Below are positions 19,401 through 26,980 of a stretch of 53,057 bases of DNA, in pieces. The stretch comes from Bryobacterales bacterium (GTDB lineage: Bacteria; Acidobacteriota; Terriglobia; Bryobacterales; Bryobacteraceae). The translations under genes and the position numbers were made by a program. Each line of letters begins with the position of its first letter. Within the stretch, counting starts at the first letter, position 1. The notes under the pieces were generated by a model that saw nothing but the letters and a program-made list of their open reading frames with translations, was not told where the DNA came from and did no database searches. The stretch lies in contig JAEUQE010000030.1 of NCBI GenBank assembly GCA_016789785.1, forward strand, positions 1 to 53,057, given 5' to 3'.

Positions 19401-19831
19401 TTCACCGCAACTTCAAAATGCCCGTATTCGCGGCTCTGCTGAATGGCGTCCAGCAAGCGGCTGCGCTTGTCACCGAGGCGCTTGTGACGGTCCTCGGCCA
19501 CCGACACCTGGCGAAGCAACCGGTGCGCACGCTGACTAACGGTCTGCATCTGGAGCACGTGATGCAGATGGCGCCGAACTTCGGAATATCGCTTCTGCTG
19601 AAATGCGGTGCCGCCTTGACGCAGGTGTATCTGGGTCTTCGATAAGATCGCGTGCTGATTGGCAGGATCCAGGCGAAGCACTTCTTCAAGCGATTGCAGA
19701 GCCTTCTCGTCGTCGCCCACGGCAAGCCGCTGGGAGACCTCAAGCAGGAGATTTTGCAGCCGGTTCCGGTTGTCGGGTTCCACCACTGCGATTGTATCCT
19801 CATCTGGTACTGACGTGGGTAGTCGATCCAT
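16418..19831 (-). CDS. TPR / PEGA-repeat single-pass membrane protein without kinase domain
   Basis: 1137 residues. A helical TPR-like cytoplasmic part (about 15-400: ALQSLEEVLRLDPANQHAI) leads to a Pro/Ala-rich linker (about 405-545), one membrane segment (about 550-567, WLVLAGVVAVLAG), and at least four PEGA-like beta domains (about 590-880: VQVFLNGRFWGPTMG, YQIRVDGRTLGETDANG). A final beta domain of unknown family covers about 985-1137. In Acidobacteria this tail architecture often follows a Ser/Thr kinase domain; none is present here. The linker holds a short period-15 DNA repeat (18310-18370) coding K-A-S-G units. ATG 19831 is the best start by the N-terminal layout; the frame is open above it and the ribosome site is weak. 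Confidence 0.8.
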   Translation of the reverse strand: MDRLPTSVPDEDTIAVVEPDNRNRLQNLLLEVSQRLAVGDDEKALQSLEEVLRLDPANQHAILSKTQIHLRQGGTAFQQKRYSEVRRHLHHVLQMQTVSQRAHRLLRQVSVAEDRHKRLGDKRSRLLDAIQQSREYGHFEVAVKCVNDLLQLEQDLGIPDSDTRALQEQLDLELRLMHEAERRLADAIAKKSFADGETLCDRALERWPKANRFLVHRVDIEAASFQTTRELRSTLGRITDTARLMEQKGLYRNALMEWELAARISPGLEEAAQQQKLVGVKLAEQEWEESIEAKLDRLQELWASEDYIGAESALREIARQAPNAPNLDHWRHFIERARHFALEEQTEATRRVREALDCYDRDPKAAAKLLIEADSLDNYHPLTEPLLRQLRWLEPDIGRDGTLGRIEAHQRTVPVPAPVLTPPQRPPAPAPNPFAGDPLLSPPPASIPTVASMPAVTSPPVSLQPVPPQPVNEPKPASKKPATPPPVASAPEASKPKASGIKASGSKVSQSEVSSTPPPPTAGSSVPPTSPPAAQRSAKKASALPFSPKWLVLAGVVAVLAGVSPELINSLKNSGQKPSPSQPAPSPEPPKPVEPAKPLVPSLRVISELPLQFKLDGQAVADVQAGGGPLDNLTDGKHVLEITNQGMKEVLNFEVAGRVVTLPPAVRPAWVDAVVMARQATGWRLMSSAPAGEVFVDEQPAGKLPLIEALPLADGERKMRIQIDATQKVEQQIGVRESDVMILWLRPLGMPLLTITSNVDRVQVFLNGRFWGPTMGRQLSIWRIPPGKQRIRVQKDGYQSVPEQEATIAAGKTQNVKFELVPLPKLATLQVQTDGAGYQIRVDGRTLGETDANGRFESKTLEPGDHRFEIAKQGYRSRTFDKRLVAGDTLSLGRADTRLDLLQGTVRLTYAPNNARVVARRLEAGGAERAVTAGEVQLAPGPYEFTATANGFRPRTVRVVVESGRAHDVNLQLEVIAVPAAPKPVAPVSVWEGGVTFTDRGDGFASPPANVPYVFVNGGAFTGTIRFTVDWEMRRNMTWLTHFKDFQNFVRWELNNRELNVTVVQNGKGKSKDQKHRIKDLASATVRLNIQAESVQLSLDNPAWKAEPVAVPAGMTGKFGFSTNATKFFIKDFQATR

Positions 19832-19948
19832 TACTTCGGACGATTCCTGTGGCGACACGGAGCCGTCAGATGGCGCCACTCGCCGTGATCGGTCCGCGAT
19901 CACGTAATCCCGGTGCAACGCAGGAAACAGTATGGTAGTCTCTCCCAC

Positions 19949-20749
19949 ATGCGAACCGCGTTGTTGCCACGGTGGGGGGTCTGCTGCTTCACACTCCTTG
20001 TTGCGCAGACGCACATTCTCGCGCAGACACCATCGAAGACCGAACCGCTCACCTCTGCCAGCCTGGACCACCTCGCGAAGGGCAAGCGCTTGTACGACAG
20101 CCAGTGCAGCCAGTGTCATGGCCCGAAGGGCGACGGCGGCACAGGCGCCAACCTCGCCCTGCCCACTCTGCGCCTCGCCAACACCGACGAAGCGCTCATC
20201 CGGATTATTCGCGATGGGATTTCCGGCACTGACATGCCGGGCGCCCCGGCCATGACCGAGCACGAATGGTGGCTTACCGCCGCCTATGTGCGCAAACTCG
20301 GCAATGTGTCCGTGGAGGCGGTCCCCGGTGACGCCGCGCGCGGCCGGAAAATCTATACCGGCAAAGGAGGCTGCCCCGCCTGCCATACGATTCACGGCCG
20401 CGGCGGACGCTATGGTCCCGAACTCGGCGACATTGGCGCGCGGCGCAGTGCCGCCCACCTGCGCCAAAGCGTCCTCTTCCCCGAAGCCGGCTTCACCGAA
20501 CGCTACGCCTTTGTCCGCGTCTCCCTGCCCTCCGGTAAGACGGTGAGTGGAATCAGGCTCAACGAAGATACCTTTTCCATCCAACTCATCGATCCGGCAG
20601 AGACAATCCACTCTTTCTGGAAGAAAGATGCGCAAAAGGTGGAGATTCTCCGCAACAAATCACCAATGCCTTCCTATCAGAACGCGTTGACCGCCGCCGA
20701 AACTGACGATCTCATCGCATATCTGGTTTCCCTGCGAGGTGAACAATGA
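19949..20749 (+). CDS. Exported diheme c-type cytochrome
   Basis: 266 residues: signal peptide (MRTALLPRWGVCCFTLLVAQ, cleavage near residue 27), then two heme-binding sites, C53-S-Q-C-H57 and C142-P-A-C-H146, each with a downstream Met (GTDMPGAP and a later PMPSYQ) that can be the sixth ligand. It should carry electrons in the periplasm. Its stop overlaps the start of the PQQ dehydrogenase (20746-20749), so it is almost surely the electron acceptor of that enzyme (established pattern for quinoprotein alcohol dehydrogenases). It is divergent from the TPR/PEGA gene. Confidence 0.92.
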   Translation: MRTALLPRWGVCCFTLLVAQTHILAQTPSKTEPLTSASLDHLAKGKRLYDSQCSQCHGPKGDGGTGANLALPTLRLANTDEALIRIIRDGISGTDMPGAPAMTEHEWWLTAAYVRKLGNVSVEAVPGDAARGRKIYTGKGGCPACHTIHGRGGRYGPELGDIGARRSAAHLRQSVLFPEAGFTERYAFVRVSLPSGKTVSGIRLNEDTFSIQLIDPAETIHSFWKKDAQKVEILRNKSPMPSYQNALTAAETDDLIAYLVSLRGEQ

Positions 20750-22338
20750 AGCGCCTGTCCACCATGATCTTCTGCCTCGCGGCGTTCCCGGCCGCCTCCC
20801 AGGTACTGACGTGGGATCGCATCCGCGACTCGGGCAAAGAACCTTCGAACTGGCTGAGTTACTCGGGGAACCTGAACGGACAGCGCTATTCCGAACTCGC
20901 GCAGATCAACGTCGCCAATGCCTCTCAACTTCGCCCCGCGTGGGTTTACCAGATGGCTGGCGGCCACCGGCAAACTGCATCGCCAATCGCCATTGACGGC
21001 ATCCTCTATGTCAGTGAGGCCCCTGGTGGCGTGCTCGCCATTGATGGGCGAACCGGGCGGTCCTTGTGGAGTTTTTCGAGGCCCGTGCCCAGTGACATGC
21101 GCTTGTGCTGCGGCATGCCGAACCGTGGCGTCGCGGTGCTCGGAGACCTGGTTTACTGGACCACCATCGACGCGCATCTTATCGCTCTCGACGCAAAGAC
21201 AGGCCGCAAAGTGTGGGATGTGGAGATGGCGGACTATAAGAAGGGCTATTCCAGTACCGGCGCGCCGCTGATCGTCAAGGACAAAGTAGTTACAGGCATC
21301 GCCGGCGGCGAGTACGGAATCCGCGGTTTTATCGACGCATACGACGCCAAAACCGGAAAACAGGCCTGGCGGTTCTGGACTGTGCCCGCCGCCGGCGAAC
21401 CTGGCGTTGAAACCTGGGGTGGGGAGAGTTGGAAAACCGGAGCCGCCTCCACCTGGATCACCGGCGCCTACGACGCGGAACAGAATCTCCTCATTTGGGG
21501 CACCGGCAATCCCGGCCCTGACTGGAATGGCGACAAACGGCCAGGCGACAATCTGTACTCCGATTCCGCCGTCGCCCTGGATGCCGACACCGGCAAACTG
21601 AAGTGGCACTTCCAGTTCACCCCCCACGACGTTTGGGATTGGGACGCAGTCCAGGTTCCGATTCTCGCCGACGTGATGTTTCGCGGGCAGCCGCGCAAGT
21701 TACTACTGTGGGCGAACCGCAACGCATTTTACTATGTCATCGACCGCACGACTGGTAAGTTCCTCCACGCCCGCCCATTTGTGAAGCAGACCTGGGCCGA
21801 GGGGATCGACGACAACGGGCGTCCCATCCTGCTGCCGGGCACCAAGCCGAGCGAAGCCGGCACGAAGCTTTATCCCGACCTCGGCGGCGGGGCGAACTGG
21901 TGGAGCTCAAGTTACAGCCCGCAGACCGGCCTCTACTATGTCGCGGCACGGGAGCAGGGGGGAATTTACTACAAGGGCGACCCCACCTTCCGCGAGGGCG
22001 CGGCGTTTCATGGCGGCGGCGCGCGGGCCATCCCCAGGGATGAGTCTTATGGCGCGTTGCGCGCGCTGAACGCAGCCACCGGGGAACTTGTATGGGAGCA
22101 GCGATTCGTCCGCACGCCCGGTTCCGGCATCCTTACCACGGCGGGCGGACTCGTCTTCTTTGGCAGTCCGGACGGCGATTTCCTTGCGTTGGATGCGACA
22201 ACGGGCAACGTTCTCTATCGCTTCCGTACGGGCGCCACCGTCGTTGCCAACCCGGTGACTTACTCCATCGACGGCAGGCAGCAAGTAGCCATCGTCGCCG
22301 GCAAAGCACTCTTTGTCTTTGAACTCCCGGCGAACTGA
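20746..22338 (+). CDS. PQQ-dependent alcohol dehydrogenase, predicted lanthanide type
   Basis: 530 residues, signal peptide (MKRLSTMIFCLAAFPAASQ). Eight-blade quinoprotein propeller with the vicinal Cys121-Cys122 pair (LCCGMPN) that forms the disulfide ring over PQQ, the metal-site Asn region GTGNPGPDWNG, and the catalytic Asp298 in TPHDVWDWD. Asp300, two residues on, is the additional metal ligand that marks lanthanide-dependent enzymes (XoxF, PedH/ExaF), while calcium enzymes carry Ala, Ser or Thr there. It oxidises an alcohol or aldehyde in the periplasm and passes electrons to the coupled cytochrome. Shorter than XoxF (about 600 residues), as for other non-methanol members. Substrate unknown. 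Confidence 0.9.
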   Translation: MKRLSTMIFCLAAFPAASQVLTWDRIRDSGKEPSNWLSYSGNLNGQRYSELAQINVANASQLRPAWVYQMAGGHRQTASPIAIDGILYVSEAPGGVLAIDGRTGRSLWSFSRPVPSDMRLCCGMPNRGVAVLGDLVYWTTIDAHLIALDAKTGRKVWDVEMADYKKGYSSTGAPLIVKDKVVTGIAGGEYGIRGFIDAYDAKTGKQAWRFWTVPAAGEPGVETWGGESWKTGAASTWITGAYDAEQNLLIWGTGNPGPDWNGDKRPGDNLYSDSAVALDADTGKLKWHFQFTPHDVWDWDAVQVPILADVMFRGQPRKLLLWANRNAFYYVIDRTTGKFLHARPFVKQTWAEGIDDNGRPILLPGTKPSEAGTKLYPDLGGGANWWSSSYSPQTGLYYVAAREQGGIYYKGDPTFREGAAFHGGGARAIPRDESYGALRALNAATGELVWEQRFVRTPGSGILTTAGGLVFFGSPDGDFLALDATTGNVLYRFRTGATVVANPVTYSIDGRQQVAIVAGKALFVFELPAN

Positions 22339-22355
22339 CAACGGCTTGCGAGGCC

Positions 22356-23069
22356 CTACCCGAAGTTCAGGAACGAGTCTTTCAGCCGCACAATATGAGT
22401 GTAATCGGAGAGTTTCCACTTCCCCACCACCACTCCCCTGGCTGACGACGAGGCGTGAACTGTGCGCCCGTCGGCCATCAGAAATCCAATATGCCTCGGG
22501 CTGGAGTTGATGTTGACGAAGATATCGGCGTCCTTGATCGCGTGGCTCTTCGTGGGGTCTTCCTCCAGCAGCGTGCCCGGACCTTTTCCGCTGGTCCAAT
22601 GGTCAAATCCGAGGTGCACCTTGGATTTCTTCAGCGCCTTGGTGAGCACCCAGTTCACAAACCAGATACAGTCAAAATGCCGTTTCCCCGCGCAATTCTC
22701 GCCGAGAATCACCGTATTATAGTTCAGGCTGCGCGGAGTAAGCCCCTTGCCCCAGGAACCCTCCGGACAATACGTCTGCAGATGGCTGCACAGATCCTTC
22801 GTCTTTGGCACATCGATCTGCCGCCCGCCCGGTACACCTTCATAGCGCCCCTGGCAGTAGGCGCCGTTTCCGAAACGTGCCGCGAAGATCGCAACCGCGT
22901 CCTTTTCTTGTACATTGACCAGCCGGATGGAACGGCCATCCAGACCTCCGCAGGAAGCTCCATCGGGCTGAGGCATTCCACCGTCGCAGCCAGTGAGATA
23001 GTGGCTCCCGTTCTTCACTTCTTCCATTGCGGTCCAGAGAATGTGCTTTCGTATCGCGTCTTTACTCAT
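22356..23069 (-). CDS. NlpC/P60- or CHAP-like cysteine hydrolase, Cys-rich, no signal peptide
   Basis: 237 residues. Cys134 in HFDCIWFVNW and His193 in SSPRHIGFLM stand where NlpC/P60-type peptidoglycan amidases have their nucleophile and base; the following ADGRTVHASSS matches the strand after the His. Five of the seven cysteines lie in the first 120 residues before the catalytic part, in a Gly-rich segment of unknown role. No export signal is visible, so it may be an injected effector, as with Tae-type amidases, or a cytosolic enzyme. ATG 23069 has no clear ribosome site; the frame is open to 23135, where an AGGAGG lies inside the coding frame, so the start is uncertain. It converges on the PQQ dehydrogenase with a 17-base gap. 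Confidence 0.6.
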   Translation of the reverse strand: MSKDAIRKHILWTAMEEVKNGSHYLTGCDGGMPQPDGASCGGLDGRSIRLVNVQEKDAVAIFAARFGNGAYCQGRYEGVPGGRQIDVPKTKDLCSHLQTYCPEGSWGKGLTPRSLNYNTVILGENCAGKRHFDCIWFVNWVLTKALKKSKVHLGFDHWTSGKGPGTLLEEDPTKSHAIKDADIFVNINSSPRHIGFLMADGRTVHASSSARGVVVGKWKLSDYTHIVRLKDSFLNFG

Positions 23070-23550
23070 CGTGACTAACTTGGTCTCGTCTGCGCGCTGC
23101 GCGCAGTTCAGCCGGTTTTCTCCTCCTTTCTCCAACGCGCAATTCCCCGGCGAATCCCATCAAGCTGGACCGCCGCGGGGCTGCCCGGATGGAACCGCGT
23201 GGAATCCGCGAAGGCTCCGTTCCCGGAGAAGACCCCCAGAAGGCGCCCGCCGCAGCGCAGCCTTTAGGTCGCTGCCTCGGCAATCGTGTCGAGGCCGTGC
23301 CCGGAACCCGGCGCATCTGTCCCGCAAAAAAAAACGTGGGGCGGCGGTCCGTCAAGTCCGCCGTCCCACGCAGAATGGATCCACAGAAGTGAACGGAGCG
23401 CTCATTCTCCGTACGCCTCGAATCCACGGAGGAAACCTACTCACACAGAGCCATTCACAGCAGAGGCCGGAGCTTCTTCAGAAAGTGCCGTACCCTACAC
23501 CTATCTCTTCGGCCATCTGGCGGAAAGGCTTTAGACCCGCAACGGGATTT
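23070..23550. other. Intergenic region between the NlpC-like and glycine-zipper genes
   Basis: No gene that I can support. It holds the terminator at 23326-23369 that ends the glycine-zipper transcript, and between it and 23070 the presumed promoter of the NlpC-like gene. Confidence 0.6.
23326..23369 (-). terminator. Rho-independent terminator of the glycine-zipper gene
   Basis: On the minus strand GTGGG-A-CGGCGG pairs with CCGCCG-C-CCCAC (arms 23358-23369 and 23336-23347, one G-T wobble, ten-base loop) and runs into nine T residues (A-run 23326-23334 on the plus strand). It stands about 180 bases past the stop of the gene at 23551-24132, leaving a long 3' untranslated region. Confidence 0.85.
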
Positions 23551-24132
23551 CTACCTACCTCCGTCCGATCCATCGACCTCGACCGCCTGGCCGAGACTGA
23601 ACGTGAGACGGGTCTCCGATGGAATCCTCACGGCATCGCCTTTCGTCAAAACCTGATACGCACCGCCAGCGCCCGCGCCCGTCGCCGCGCCAATTGCCGC
23701 CCCCTTGCCACCGCCGGCGATCGCCCCGATCACCGCACCCAACGCCGCGCCGGCACCCACCATCAGACCCGTCCGCTTCGTCCGCGACTGTCCGGCGATG
23801 ATCGCTTCCGAGGTCGACACCTCGTAAGTCCTGCCTCCGTGCGTCACAGACGCGAGAGTCAGGATGAGTTCCGCTTTCCCGGAAAGTTTGCCGCCTTGGC
23901 GCGACTCGACCAGCTTGGTCACCGCTTCCGCGCCCTTCGGCAAAACGATCTTTCCGTCAGCCGTCACAGGCTCATCCAGCGCCGCGCGGAACGTCTGTCC
24001 GGCCGCATGGGTCTTGCTGTCGACGCTGTCGATCATCCGCACCGTGATTGAGGTCCCGGTGGGAATCGACACCGCACCCAGAGCCAGTGCCGGCAACACA
24101 CACAGCACTGTCAGCACGTTTGTCGTTCTCAT
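23551..24132 (-). CDS. Exported glycine-zipper protein
   Basis: 193 residues, ATG 24132 with GGAGG seven bases upstream. Signal peptide (MRTTNVLTVLCVLPALALGA), a beta-rich central domain (SITVRMIDSVDSKTHAAGQTF) and a long glycine-zipper helix hairpin (about residues 120-160: VGAGAALGAVIGAIAGGG, then GAAIGAATGAGAGGA). Such zippers insert in membranes, usually at the outer membrane. Function unknown; related acidobacterial proteins are common. Terminated by the hairpin at 23326-23369. Confidence 0.8.
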   Translation of the reverse strand: MRTTNVLTVLCVLPALALGAVSIPTGTSITVRMIDSVDSKTHAAGQTFRAALDEPVTADGKIVLPKGAEAVTKLVESRQGGKLSGKAELILTLASVTHGGRTYEVSTSEAIIAGQSRTKRTGLMVGAGAALGAVIGAIAGGGKGAAIGAATGAGAGGAYQVLTKGDAVRIPSETRLTFSLGQAVEVDGSDGGR

Positions 24133-24309
24133 CTTTTTCCTCCAGGCGCACCCGTAGTGCACATCTGGTTGGATGGATGCCAGGCTGGCCAGGTTTCGTT
24201 CCAGAGCATATCCGGACCACCGTCTCGGCGGCACGCAACGAAATTCCAGAAGAGATCTCGCGCTGGCCCGCCTTTCCGACGATCTACTCTCAACGCAAGG
24301 AGGACCCGT

Positions 24310-24591
24310 ATGGAGCCAGCCCATTTCATCATGTTGAGTCTGTACACGTTGGCGCCTGTTCTGATTGCGCGCTACCTTGTCAGGGGCACTTGGCTCCAGG
24401 TATTGCAGGCGTATGGACTTTGGATCGCGACGCTCCTCGTACTGGGTTTCATGATCGGCGGCCCCCATGGCGCGGGATATGCGTGGGCCCTCCTGATCGC
24501 GATGTTCACAACCGTGTTCGGCGTGCCCATCTTCACCGGTATCTTGCGATGGCGCCAACGCAGGTCTACCCGGGCAGAACACCGTTCGTGA
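24310..24591 (+). CDS. Small three-helix membrane protein, unknown
   Basis: 93 residues, ATG 24310 with AAGGAGG (24298-24304). Three hydrophobic segments (about 5-22, 33-50, 57-77) and a basic tail. No recognised family. Single gene, divergent from the glycine-zipper gene (177 bases between starts) and convergent with the antitoxin gene (7 bases). Confidence 0.6.
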   Translation: MEPAHFIMLSLYTLAPVLIARYLVRGTWLQVLQAYGLWIATLLVLGFMIGGPHGAGYAWALLIAMFTTVFGVPIFTGILRWRQRRSTRAEHRS

Positions 24592-24598
24592 AATGCAG

Positions 24599-24823
24599 TC
24601 AAAATCGATCGCGCTCGTCGGGCTCGACGTCTGGCACCTTCGCCAGAACTTCCAGAAACCTCGTCCGGTCACCCCGGTGAGCACGGTTCTTCAGGCGCTC
24701 CCAAGCCGCAACGTGTTCAAAGCACGCCGTTGCGAATACATCGGCGACGCTAATGCTCTGAGACCGCGCGATCTCGGACGCTCGATCGTAAAGATCCTGT
24801 GGCACCTCGACGTTGACGATCAC
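24599..24823 (-). CDS. Antitoxin-like small protein of a PIN toxin-antitoxin pair
   Basis: 74 residues. Begins with a beta strand and helix typical of ribbon-helix-helix antitoxins (MIVNVEVPQDLYDRASEIAR) and has an acidic, helical C-terminus (LAKVPDVEPDERDRF) suited to wrapping a PIN toxin. Its start overlaps the toxin stop by four bases (24820-24823). The order toxin first, antitoxin second is the reverse of most VapBC pairs. Confidence 0.7.
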   Translation of the reverse strand: MIVNVEVPQDLYDRASEIARSQSISVADVFATACFEHVAAWERLKNRAHRGDRTRFLEVLAKVPDVEPDERDRF

Positions 24824-25242
24824 CGCAAATCTCCAATCTGCTGCAAGAACTCCACCGGTCGAACAACTTGGACGCCGTAAGCCGCGGCCCCAGCGAAGTC
24901 GCGTGTATTGAACGTGACGATCACCGCTCCGGCACGGGCCGCCAATTCCAAGATACGATCATCATCGGGATCACGCAATGCCGGGCGTAGCCGGAATTGA
25001 ACTTCGACCAGGCCGGCCGCGGCAAACAGGTAGTCCAGCAGCGAATCTACATCGGTTGCGCTGATGACCGACTGCATGAACTCCCGCTTCAGAACGTCCT
25101 CGTATTCGAGTGCCACAGGCACCGACAAGCAGGGGCGCCAGCGCGGATCACCCAGCGCTTGGAGGAGCCGGAAGGAGGTCCCCCGCCGGGAGCGCAACCC
25201 AGCCACCAACACATTCGTATCGATTACGGCACGGTGAACCAC
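24820..25242 (-). CDS. PIN-domain ribonuclease toxin (COG1569-like)
   Basis: 140 residues from GTG 25242. The acidic metal-binding residues of PIN nucleases are all visible: Asp in AVIDTNVLV, Glu in ALEYEDVL, Asp in DPDDDRILELA, Asp in FNTRDFAGA. It should cleave RNA and be neutralised by the coupled antitoxin. The frame is open ten codons further to a TTG at 25272, but VIDTN close to the N-terminus is the family norm, so the GTG is preferred. Confidence 0.8.
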   Translation of the reverse strand: MVHRAVIDTNVLVAGLRSRRGTSFRLLQALGDPRWRPCLSVPVALEYEDVLKREFMQSVISATDVDSLLDYLFAAAGLVEVQFRLRPALRDPDDDRILELAARAGAVIVTFNTRDFAGAAAYGVQVVRPVEFLQQIGDLR

Positions 25243-25300
25243 TGTGCTATCTCGGGTCTGGAAAGGCGCCAAGCTCTGAGGCCAATGCCGGGGAATCCGT

Positions 25301-25323
25301 AACGCTCCGACGCTCCGAGCGTT
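25301..25323. promoter_or_regulatory. Repeat element upstream of the PIN toxin-antitoxin genes
   Basis: AACGCTC (25301-25307) is inverted as GAGCGTT (25317-25323), and CGCTCCGA is repeated directly twice inside (25303-25310, 25311-25318). It sits about 60 bases before the toxin start, where toxin-antitoxin autoregulatory operators usually lie. On the plus strand it is followed by a short T-run, so it could also act as a weak terminator for plus-strand transcription. Confidence 0.35.
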
Positions 25324-25814
25324 TTTGTCCTTCGAATCGGAGAACCGTCATTGATCTTCCTTTGCATTGTTGGTCCATTCATGACGGTGTTGAGCGGCGT
25401 CCAGCGCGGCAAGATCGCTCCACACTTTGCGCCGAGGTGTCCACGACGGCTGATGCATTGATCGAACCTGCCAAAGAAAAGGCAGCCGAGTGAGCTTTCG
25501 CTCAGCGGACCGCTCTTGCAGCCCTCTCAACCGCAACTTGAGTCTAACACTAGTCACACCCCGGCGCGAATCGCACTGCGGCGCAGACCTGCTTCATCTT
25601 GAGACTGCTCAACGTCGCGACTCGCTTGCCGAGACGATCCTGTGAAAATCGTCACGGCATTGTGAAGGTTCGCGACCCATGGTCCCTTCATGCCGTCTTC
25701 CACATCCGGTGCCACTCCGAAGGTACGTCCCTACGGCGCTGTAGCAGGTCAACACCAAGACCGGGCGCTTGCTTGCCTGGCTTCTCAAACCGGCAAAGAA
25801 GCACGCCCCACGAT
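25324..25814. other. Intergenic region with no supported gene
   Basis: Several short open frames occur on both strands, but none has a ribosome site or a protein that I recognise. It separates the toxin-antitoxin pair from the sugar-acid locus and may contain decayed genes. Confidence 0.5.
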
Positions 25815-26042
25815 TTACTGCGCCGGCCAAACCGCGACATCCTCCCAAGGCTCGTACTCCTCTTTCCGCTGCGGGTTCGCCCGATAGCCGCGAGCGTCAC
25901 GTTCCTCCATATGGCGAACAGCCAGACGTTGGAGTTGCTCCTCCAGCGCCTGGGCGGCGTTATCGTTTCCCTTGTCGACCACGTCCCACGGTATACCGCC
26001 CAAGCAATCAATCTCACTGCCGACCGCCGATCCCCTCACCAC
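25815..26042 (-). CDS. Small acidic protein of unknown function at the end of the aldolase operon
   Basis: 75 residues from GTG 26042, which overlaps the last seven bases of the aldolase gene. After about 18 doubtful residues the sequence reads like a real soluble helical protein (IPWDVVDKGNDNAAQALEE, then RLAVRHMEERDARGYR and EEYEPWEDV). The true start may be internal, or the gene may be a 5'-truncated remnant. No family recognised. Position suggests translational coupling to the aldolase. Confidence 0.45.
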   Translation of the reverse strand: MVRGSAVGSEIDCLGGIPWDVVDKGNDNAAQALEEQLQRLAVRHMEERDARGYRANPQRKEEYEPWEDVAVWPAQ

Positions 26043-26980
26043 GGCATCGCACGCTTGGTGTGCTTCCGGCCCTTCTCCGCCGCATCCTGACGCCTTCCAG
26101 CCCCAATGCGCACGCCCGCATCCAAACGCTGCTCCACGTTCTCCGGCAGCACATTATCCAAAAACGCCACGTTGAATTTCTTGCATAATGCCAGAACCTT
26201 GCGCCCCGCAGCATCCACCTCCGCCGGCACCGGCGGATCCGCGCGCCCATCCAGGTAGCCATAGCTCAGCCCCATGTCGCGAGGCCCATGCTCGGCAAAC
26301 GCAATCCCCGGCACCGCCAGACTGAACTCCGCTTTCTCCAGCGCCTGCCAGTCCTCGATCTTCAATCCGAGCATGATCTCGCCCTCCGGATTGAGCGGCC
26401 ACACATCGGCAATCTGCAGATAGCGCTTCGAATCGACGCCCCACACTTCCGCCGCCCAATTCTGGCTGCCCCAACCACGCGTGCCCACGCCCACCACATC
26501 GGCGCCCTTCTTCTGAAACGGATAACGCGCCGACTGCACGAATCGCTTCACCGCCTCCGGATTGCGCGCGCGTCCCAAATGCACCCCATGCACACCTTGC
26601 GCCAGGGCCTGCTGCACCATCCAACCGTTGGCCTGCATCGACGCCGCATCCAGACCCAACGCCGGCAGCACCACGATCACAGCAGGCGTGCGATGGCCGC
26701 TCGGCGTCGGCCCGTTCTCCATCAATCCGCGCATGAACTCGCGCAATGCGGCGAAGTCCAGCGGGCTGTGCTCCATATCGTAGGTGATGTAGTCCGCCCA
26801 CGTGCGAGCCATCTTCTTGCCTTCTTCATATCCGCCGTAAGCCTGCCCGTAGTAGATGGGCTGGCCCATCTCAAGCAGCTCAATCGCTTTGTTGATGCGC
26901 TTCGGCTTCCACGTCCCCGCCGGCTGTTGCGCCAGCAATGGCATCACGGCAACGCTCACCAGCAGCGCTCGCATGCTCAT
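26036..26980 (-). CDS. Exported HpcH/HpaI-type aldolase-family protein
   Basis: 314 residues, ATG 26980 with GGGAGG, overlapping the previous stop by four bases. A signal peptide is present (MSMRALLVSVAVMPLLAQQ), which is unusual because most HpcH/HpaI aldolases are cytosolic. The barrel shows the catalytic His region YDMEHSPLD, the metal ligand Glu in LKIEDWQAL and the Asp in EHGPRDMGLSYGY. The conserved active-site Arg that follows the second strand (V-R-P in HpaI) is not apparent; the stretch reads VIVVLPALGLD. Family enzymes split or join 2-keto-3-deoxy sugar acids with pyruvate; here the reaction may differ. Last enzyme gene of the receptor-symporter operon. Confidence 0.8.
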   Translation of the reverse strand: MSMRALLVSVAVMPLLAQQPAGTWKPKRINKAIELLEMGQPIYYGQAYGGYEEGKKMARTWADYITYDMEHSPLDFAALREFMRGLMENGPTPSGHRTPAVIVVLPALGLDAASMQANGWMVQQALAQGVHGVHLGRARNPEAVKRFVQSARYPFQKKGADVVGVGTRGWGSQNWAAEVWGVDSKRYLQIADVWPLNPEGEIMLGLKIEDWQALEKAEFSLAVPGIAFAEHGPRDMGLSYGYLDGRADPPVPAEVDAAGRKVLALCKKFNVAFLDNVLPENVEQRLDAGVRIGAGRRQDAAEKGRKHTKRAMPW

